From the NCBI GenBank assembly GCA_017609385.1, contig JAFCEA010000017.1:1-9943 (forward strand): a DNA stretch of 9,943 nucleotides. The letters run 5' to 3'. A model generated the notes under the pieces. That model had not been told where the DNA came from and made no database searches. It saw only the letters and a program-made list of their open reading frames with translations. Source of the stretch: Candidatus Woesearchaeota archaeon (lineage in GTDB: Archaea > Nanobdellota > Nanobdellia > Woesearchaeales > CG1-02-33-12). Of this stretch, positions 5,784-9,943 are shown one piece after another. Every line of letters begins with the position of its first letter. Within the stretch, counting starts at the first letter, position 1. The position numbers and the translations under genes were made by a program.

Positions 5784-7514
5784 TTAAAGCTTATCCTTTA
5801 ATAGTATTTCAACAACAGCTGCAAATGCAGGCCTTGTAATAAAGACACCGACTGAAATACCTATAATAGTTGTTATTGCAAAGCCTTTCAAAAGCCCTGC
5901 TCCTGCTCTCATTAATGGAAGCATGGCAACAAGGGTTGTGAAGTAAGCTGCCATTATAATAAAGAATGCATTTCTAATCCTCTGTTTCCAGTTAAAAAAC
6001 ACCTGCTGTTCCTTTCTCAGTAATTCATCAGCTATAACAATCAGATGGTCCACTCCAGTACCAACAACTATTATTATTCCTGCTATTGCTGCGATATCAA
6101 TATTCCAGCCGATTAATGCAGCAACCCCCAGGATGATAATAACCTCCCCTATAAGGTTTACTATCATTGGCAGTGATACCTCTATCCGCCTATATCTTAA
6201 GAATACGATTAATGATACACCTAGTACTGCCAGAAATCCAATGAAAAATGCATTTTTAACAAACTTCTCTCCAAGAGCTGGTGAGATAGCATCTGTCTTG
6301 ACAACCTCGAGCTTAACAGGCAATGAACCAGTAATAAGTATTGTCTGCAGTCTTTTCATATTCTTTAATGATTCAAATAATGCCTCCTGCTCTGTTGTGC
6401 CAATGCCTGAGCCAGATATCTGGATGTCTGTTATAGCCCTTCCTTTCAGTTCAGCCCCTATATTTAAGGAATCAACATACTGATTATCCAGATAGAGGTC
6501 AAGTGTTTCATTAAGATAATCCTGCTTGCCCTCTCTTACAACATCTAAATTTTTTGTGAGTTCTGCCTGTTTTTGAGCTGCTTCTGGACTTAATGAAATA
6601 GAAAACCTGAATCTGCAGAACCATTGGCCGTTGGTTTGGCTACAACCTGTATTTGGATCAATACCAGAGCAGTCAGCGCTTCTGCAAATATAGGTTATAT
6701 CATTTCCTCCTTTGAAAACAACATTATCTCCTATTTTTGCCTCAAACTTTCCCTGTTTTGCAACCAATTCCTTAACCTCTTCTTCATTAGCACCTGCTAT
6801 CTCAGTAAGTATATACTGGTTGCCTGAAAGGTCAGAAGTTGTTCTTACAACAATATCACTAAGGCCATAAACATTAAGCCTTTGCTTGATATTAGAAAGA
6901 ACAATCTCCATTTCATCTGCTGATATTTTTTCCTCTGGCTCAAGAAGAACCCTAGTTCCGCCCTGAAGGTCAAGCCCCTTTCTTACATTTGTTGTTGGTG
7001 CATTATAAACCCTTATCCCAAGATCTATTGAATTATTATAAATCTTTGTTATTGTCTTTGGAACAGTTATGATTTTTGTTTTGTTTATTTTCTTGCTAAC
7101 CTTTGTTCCATTAACAATTATTGTTGCATTGACTTCTTCTGTAACTGTTTTATTTATTGTTTCATTCAGAATAATTGTTTCTGTGTTATATTTCGTTATT
7201 AATCTGTAAATGCCTTTGTTTGTTTTTATTCTTACTGTCCTGTTTGGCTTTAAGCCTGCTTCAAATGAATAGTAATCCAATACATTGTTGATTGGTTTGT
7301 TGTTCATTGAGATTATTATTTCCTTGCTCATAGGGCTTGCTGTAGGCTTTGGGCTTTCTATTCCAGCCAGGCTTGCAGAAGAGTTTATTATAACATTCCT
7401 TATAGTAACACCTTTATTTAGGGGATTGGGGTTTATAGCTACAACAGCAAATAGAATGACAGCTAGAAGGATTATTACCCTAAGGTTTGTGAATATCTTT
7501 TTTAGCTTACTCAT
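5784..7514 (-). CDS. secD: Protein-export membrane protein SecD with large extracytoplasmic insertion
   Basis: A 576-residue SecD, partner of SecF in proton-motive-force-driven late steps of Sec export. TM1 is at about 12-27. The family signature GLDLQGG is at 180-186, followed by the P1 domain with QRLNVYGLSDIVVR at 211-224. Five C-terminal transmembrane helices lie at about 420-570, including AGIIIVVGTGVDHLIVI (478-494), where Asp489 aligns with the conserved Asp of SecD TM4. Between TM1 and GLDLQGG there are about 150 residues instead of the usual short link. Residues about 34-106 look like a PDZ domain (NSSASLAGI at 44-52, KEIIISMNNKPINN at 64-77), and 91-162 is rich in NxS/T sequons. Four cysteines (277, 282, 291, 300) sit in the head region. 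The ATG overlaps the secF end by 8 bases, with AAGGAG at 7528-7523 as ribosome-binding site. Confidence 0.95.
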   Translation of the reverse strand: MSKLKKIFTNLRVIILLAVILFAVVAINPNPLNKGVTIRNVIINSSASLAGIESPKPTASPMSKEIIISMNNKPINNVLDYYSFEAGLKPNRTVRIKTNKGIYRLITKYNTETIILNETINKTVTEEVNATIIVNGTKVSKKINKTKIITVPKTITKIYNNSIDLGIRVYNAPTTNVRKGLDLQGGTRVLLEPEEKISADEMEIVLSNIKQRLNVYGLSDIVVRTTSDLSGNQYILTEIAGANEEEVKELVAKQGKFEAKIGDNVVFKGGNDITYICRSADCSGIDPNTGCSQTNGQWFCRFRFSISLSPEAAQKQAELTKNLDVVREGKQDYLNETLDLYLDNQYVDSLNIGAELKGRAITDIQISGSGIGTTEQEALFESLKNMKRLQTILITGSLPVKLEVVKTDAISPALGEKFVKNAFFIGFLAVLGVSLIVFLRYRRIEVSLPMIVNLIGEVIIILGVAALIGWNIDIAAIAGIIIVVGTGVDHLIVIADELLRKEQQVFFNWKQRIRNAFFIIMAAYFTTLVAMLPLMRAGAGLLKGFAITTIIGISVGVFITRPAFAAVVEILLKDKL

Positions 7515-8421
7515 TCTTGATTCTCCTTTCTAAGTATAATCTCAATATGCCTGCATTCTGTACCCAGGTGTTTAGGATGTCCATTAAAAGCCCAATTATT
7601 AATATCAGCATAATCTGCCTCAGGGCATCTGACTGCGAAAATATATATGCAATAGTTACTGCTATAACTGTTGTTGAGGTCATTGTAAGTCCTGTTTTCA
7701 TCCCATTAACTATTCTGTCTATAATTTCTCCACCCTTTCTCTTTAAGACCCTTGTTGACAAAAGGATGTTTGTATCAACACTATAGCCAATCAGCATGAG
7801 AAAAGCAGCAACCCCTGCAGTAGATAACTTAATACCTATGAGGTTAATAACTGCCAGAGTAACAACCATGTTTGAGAATGCAGAAAGCACTATTGCAAGT
7901 GAGGGTATTGGCAGTCTAAAATAGAAAAAAACAACAATTGCCATAAACAAAAATGCAAATAATATTGCAATAAATGTTTCTTTAAAGAAACTCGTTCCAA
8001 GAGATGAGCCCATTTCCTCAACACTGTAGTCAAGCTCACCAAACCCTGTTTTTAAGCTGTTTAATAATTCCTTTGATTCTATGTCTGAAGAACTTATTGT
8101 AACCCCTGTTTTTTCACCCAATCTTGTTAATGTTCGTACAGAGATATCTGATCCCGGGAATTCAGATAATAAATATATTTTTAGGTTATCAACATCAATA
8201 TCCTTAGAGGGGATGGTTATTGTAATGCCCCCTTTTAATGATATATCCTTGTCTACAAAGTCACCTGTTGCTGTGTACTTATAGGATATGACTCCAATAG
8301 AAAGTATAAGTATGACAATAGGAATAAGCAATAGCTTCTTATAATTCTTATCGTAGAACTCTAATAGCCTGGAGATTTGCCTGTTTTTAGCAAATCTGTA
8401 ATTATTATTTTCCTCTGACAT
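7507..8421 (-). CDS. secF: Protein-export membrane protein SecF
   Basis: A 304-residue SecF with the RND-like six-helix layout: TM1 at about 30-48, an extracytoplasmic loop at about 49-147 beginning with the SLKGG signature (61-65), and five helices from about 148 to 292. The conserved TM4 block reads IGYSVDTNILLSTRVLKRKG (211-230) with Asp216 in the position of the family's conserved acidic residue. Together with SecD it forms the complex that assists translocation through SecYE from the outer face of the membrane. Archaea lack SecA, so this pair acts in a different context from the bacterial one. The secF-then-secD order is the arrangement known from haloarchaea. Start ATG 8421-8419 fits a TATA box 26 bases upstream. 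The stop lies inside the secD start region (8-base overlap). Confidence 0.95.
   Translation of the reverse strand: MSEENNNYRFAKNRQISRLLEFYDKNYKKLLLIPIVILILSIGVISYKYTATGDFVDKDISLKGGITITIPSKDIDVDNLKIYLLSEFPGSDISVRTLTRLGEKTGVTISSSDIESKELLNSLKTGFGELDYSVEEMGSSLGTSFFKETFIAILFAFLFMAIVVFFYFRLPIPSLAIVLSAFSNMVVTLAVINLIGIKLSTAGVAAFLMLIGYSVDTNILLSTRVLKRKGGEIIDRIVNGMKTGLTMTSTTVIAVTIAYIFSQSDALRQIMLILIIGLLMDILNTWVQNAGILRLYLERRIKNE
7523..7528 (-). promoter_or_regulatory. Shine-Dalgarno site for secD inside secF
   Basis: AAGGAG on the minus strand lies within the last codons of secF, 8 bases ahead of the secD ATG. With the 8-base gene overlap it indicates that SecF and SecD are translated together, as expected for stoichiometric partners. 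Confidence 0.55.
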
Positions 8422-8442
8422 AAAAACACTGGAAAAAAGCCT

Positions 8443-8452
8443 TATTAATAAA
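8443..8452 (-). promoter_or_regulatory. TATA box of the secF-secD-cmk operon
   Basis: The minus strand reads TTTATTAATA, centred about 26 bases before the secF ATG, so the operon mRNA is probably leaderless. No Shine-Dalgarno sequence is seen before this ATG. Confidence 0.5.
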
Positions 8453-8524
8453 TGTTTTGGAAAAAACTAAAACCAAGGATATTAATAAAATTAGTAATAA
8501 AAAAGTAGTAACAAAATGGAAAAA

Positions 8525-8532
8525 TTTATAAA
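8525..8532 (+). promoter_or_regulatory. Candidate TATA box in the secF/transglutaminase-like intergenic region
   Basis: TTTATAAA preceded by GGAAAAA resembles the archaeal BRE/TATA layout. The predicted transcription start is near 8553, at the beginning of the open stretch that runs to 8693. It could drive the remnant small gene or a noncoding RNA. Confidence 0.35.
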
Positions 8533-8541
8533 CTTTATCTT

Positions 8542-8693
8542 ATGATTAATAAAAGGCAAAAAAGGTTATTGTAAATCATGACGAAAGTTCAAGATGTCTT
8601 GACCTTGCAAGCTCCCTGCACAATCTCAACAGAATAGAAACAGCTGCACCAAGGAATTTAGAGGCCATTATCTTTGACAAATCAAATTTTTAA
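8542..8693 (+). pseudogene. Frameshifted small ORF (about 50 residues if repaired) in a 360-base gap
   Basis: The stretch 8422-8781 holds no intact gene. In one frame, 8553-8693 is open for 46 codons and ends at TAA, with residues such as VNHDESSRCLDLASSLHNLN and IETAAPRNLEAI, ordinary codon use for this genome and higher GC than the flanks. It has no ATG, GTG or TTG start before the coding-like part. A second frame starts at ATG 8542 (MINKRQK) and runs into the same A-run at 8558-8563; one extra A there would join them into a continuous protein of about 50 residues. I see no known family. Alternatives are a sequencing error in the homopolymer, a decayed gene, a rare ATT start (8568), or a noncoding RNA from the TATA box at 8525-8532. 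The rest of the gap shows only AT-rich promoter sequence. Confidence 0.35.
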
Positions 8694-8744
8694 TTGCTCA
8701 CATTTAATTTCAATATTATTTACTACTTTTTAATAATTAAGACA

Positions 8745-8760
8745 GAAAGGTTTATATATT
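8745..8760 (+). promoter_or_regulatory. Strong BRE/TATA promoter of the transglutaminase-like gene
   Basis: GAAAGG (8745-8750, BRE-like) followed directly by TTTATATATT (8751-8760) is close to the archaeal consensus. The box centre is about 27 bases before ATG 8782, predicting a leaderless mRNA. It is one of the best promoter matches in the window. Confidence 0.7.
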
Positions 8761-8781
8761 TCTTATTGTATTATTAGTTAT

Positions 8782-9429
8782 ATGAAGATTCCAGATTCAA
8801 TAAAAAAACCAAGCAAGTTTATTATAGACTGTCTTTTGATATTTATAGTGGCAAATCAACTATCACATCCAGCAGTGCTTTCAGTAGCTACAACACGCTT
8901 TGCTAAAGGAAAAACATCAGAGAAAATTCAGATTGTTTCTAAGGATTTGTATATTAATCAATTCTTATTTCTTGGTCCCTCTCTAAATGCCCGCGACTAT
9001 CTTAACCTATCTAGCAGCATAGTTCATAAGTATGCTAAAGAGGAACATATATGTAGGCATTTCGCAAATGCCACATATGATGTTTATCAAATCCTAATAA
9101 AGAATAATTATAGAACAGACCTTTCAGACAAGGTTAGAATAGCCGCTACAATTGAACATGAGTGGCTTAATATATTAGAAGATGAAAAGTGGATTCCTTA
9201 TGAATCAACCTATCCTACACCATCCTTATCTAAAGACAATATAGAAATATATTCAGATAAATCAAAATTAGTAAAATCTTTTATAAACACAAAAAAGGGT
9301 GCGGAAGTTGTAACAATACCTGGCACTAAAACATTTGTTCCTACACTTTCCTCTTTTTTAACACCCGGTGGTCTTGCAGGGGGGGTTTATAGGCAATATA
9401 AAAAACTGGCGGAAAGTTCTAATAATTAA
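8782..9429 (+). CDS. Membrane-anchored or secreted transglutaminase-like protein
   Basis: A 215-residue protein not recognised as a named family member. A hydrophobic segment at about 13-36, after a lysine-containing start, looks like a signal peptide or signal anchor, so the rest is probably outside the membrane. The middle matches the transglutaminase-like cysteine-protease fold in order and spacing: CRHFANATYDVYQIL at 91-105 (nucleophile Cys91 at the start of a helix), EHEWLNIL at 125-132 (His126), and KWIPYESTYP at 136-145, where Glu141 stands where the family normally has Asp (the W-x-x-x-D-x-T pattern). Such domains act as peptidases, amidases or cross-linking enzymes; the substrate is not evident. 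Residues after about 150 show no known motif. It stands alone with its own promoter, and its codon use looks like that of its neighbours. Inactivity of the triad because of Glu is possible. Confidence 0.6.
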   Translation: MKIPDSIKKPSKFIIDCLLIFIVANQLSHPAVLSVATTRFAKGKTSEKIQIVSKDLYINQFLFLGPSLNARDYLNLSSSIVHKYAKEEHICRHFANATYDVYQILIKNNYRTDLSDKVRIAATIEHEWLNILEDEKWIPYESTYPTPSLSKDNIEIYSDKSKLVKSFINTKKGAEVVTIPGTKTFVPTLSSFLTPGGLAGGVYRQYKKLAESSNN

Positions 9430-9508
9430 TCATATGAGATAAAACAGCGAAGACTAGATTAAAAGATTTCTATCTTTGAAAATAAAAAATACTAACCCCT
9501 TTTCCATT

Positions 9509-9943
9509 TTAAGAAAATGTTTGTATTAAGCCAGATATGAAATGGCCCCCATCAAATGGTGGAATTGGTATCATATTGAATATGAACAAGAACATGTTAA
9601 GCTGTTTTGTGATAACCAATGCAAGCCTCTGCTTGCTTGTTAATGATATATGCTTTTTTAGAATGAATGAAGAGCCAAGCCATAATATAAGATTTATCAA
9701 TGGGCCTGCAATTGCTATTATTGAATTCTGCAATGGTGTTCCACCTATTGTGGAAACAAATCCAGGTACAAATATTATGAATGGTGAGTGGATAAGCCTT
9801 AAAACTACTCCCAATAACAAGCCCCCATAGTGTGCATGAAATGTTGCACTCAGGCCAAAACCAAGAGCAACAAACTTGTGGGCCATTTCATGAAGAATTA
9901 TCGCAGGAGCAGTACAAAGTGCTGTAAACTTGAAGTTCTCAAT
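9509..9943 (-). CDS. M50-family (site-2 protease type) membrane metalloprotease, 5'-partial
   Basis: The reading frame is open to the right edge of the window, so the true start is outside; an internal ATG at 9886-9884 would cut off half of the active site. The visible 144 residues contain HEMAH (visible residues 18-22, the zinc-binding HExxH), a following GFGLSATFHAHYGG segment, a transmembrane helix around IIAIAGPLINLILWLG, and FNMIPIPPFDGG, the NxxPxxxxDG motif whose Asp supplies the third zinc ligand. This is the catalytic core of intramembrane M50 proteases, which cut transmembrane or membrane-proximal substrates. The protein ends only 9 residues after the DGG, with no following helix, which is short for the family. 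It is convergent with the transglutaminase-like gene, 79 bases apart. Confidence 0.9.
   Translation of the reverse strand: MENFKFTALCTAPAIILHEMAHKFVALGFGLSATFHAHYGGLLLGVVLRLIHSPFIIFVPGFVSTIGGTPLQNSIIAIAGPLINLILWLGSSFILKKHISLTSKQRLALVITKQLNMFLFIFNMIPIPPFDGGHFISGLIQTFS

Noticed and set aside
8516..8545. Tiny ORF MEKFINFIL ahead of the remnant gene
   Set aside because: Nine residues overlapping the TATA-like box, in a frame that does not continue; most likely promoter sequence.
8558..8564. Programmed -1 frameshift at the A AAA AAG heptamer in the remnant gene
   Set aside because: The heptamer is in the wrong phase for the frame coming from ATG 8542, and no clear downstream stem or pseudoknot is visible; a base loss or sequencing error is simpler.
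8576..8668. Minus-strand 30-residue ORF with ATG, starting MASKFLGAAVSILLRLC
   Set aside because: It is antisense to the plus-strand coding-like stretch, whose composition and codon use look more natural. No promoter or ribosome-binding site precedes it. The choice between strands is not certain.
9430..9508. Possible factor-independent terminator between the convergent transglutaminase-like and M50 genes
   Set aside because: There is no clear stem-loop. T-runs occur on both strands but are not distinguishable from the AT-rich background.

Overview
The window is AT-rich archaeal chromosome. The evidence is an archaeal-type D-aminoacyl-tRNA deacylase, FtsZ1 with the archaeal C-terminus, a short Sec61-gamma-like SecE, an Spt5-type NusG, a SlyD-like FKBP with an extra C-terminal domain, and archaeal TATA/BRE promoters. 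Several of these promoters lie 24-28 bases ahead of a start codon, which suggests leaderless transcripts. Small divergent proteins, short intergenic gaps and unusual N- or C-terminal additions suggest a DPANN-like lineage (Woesearchaeota/Pacearchaeota type). That placement is an inference; there is no rRNA to test it.

Layout. At 1-48 is the tail of a CxxC zinc-ribbon gene (+), convergent with a class II aldolase-family gene (52-648, -). A divergent promoter region (649-760) separates the aldolase from the deacylase dtdA (761-1588, +). A 35-residue zinc-ribbon gene (1681-1788, +) follows. From 1820 to 8421 everything is on the minus strand. In transcription order it is secF-secD-cmk (8421 to 5252), an FKBP isomerase with its own promoter (5192 to 4488), ftsZ-secE-spt5 (4441 to 2642), and ribosomal protein L11 with its own promoter (2593 to 1820). 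The interval 8422-8781 has no intact gene but holds a coding-like remnant. It is followed by a secreted or membrane-anchored transglutaminase-like protein (8782-9429, +). A partial M50 (site-2 type) membrane protease (9509-9943, -) runs off the right edge.

The minus-strand block joins protein export (SecD, SecF, SecE), transcription and translation (Spt5, L11), folding (FKBP), cell division (FtsZ) and nucleotide supply (Cmk). ftsZ-secE-spt5-L11 is a familiar archaeal housekeeping cluster; secF-secD is tightly coupled by an 8-base overlap.

No CRISPR array, insertion sequence, tRNA or rRNA was seen. The clearest oddities are a SecD with about 150 extra extracytoplasmic residues (a PDZ-like part and a dense run of N-glycosylation sequons) and four cysteines, an L11 with a roughly 100-residue charged extension, the orphan transglutaminase-like protein, and a probable frameshifted small gene near 8542-8693. 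I do not see a convincing new multi-gene system.
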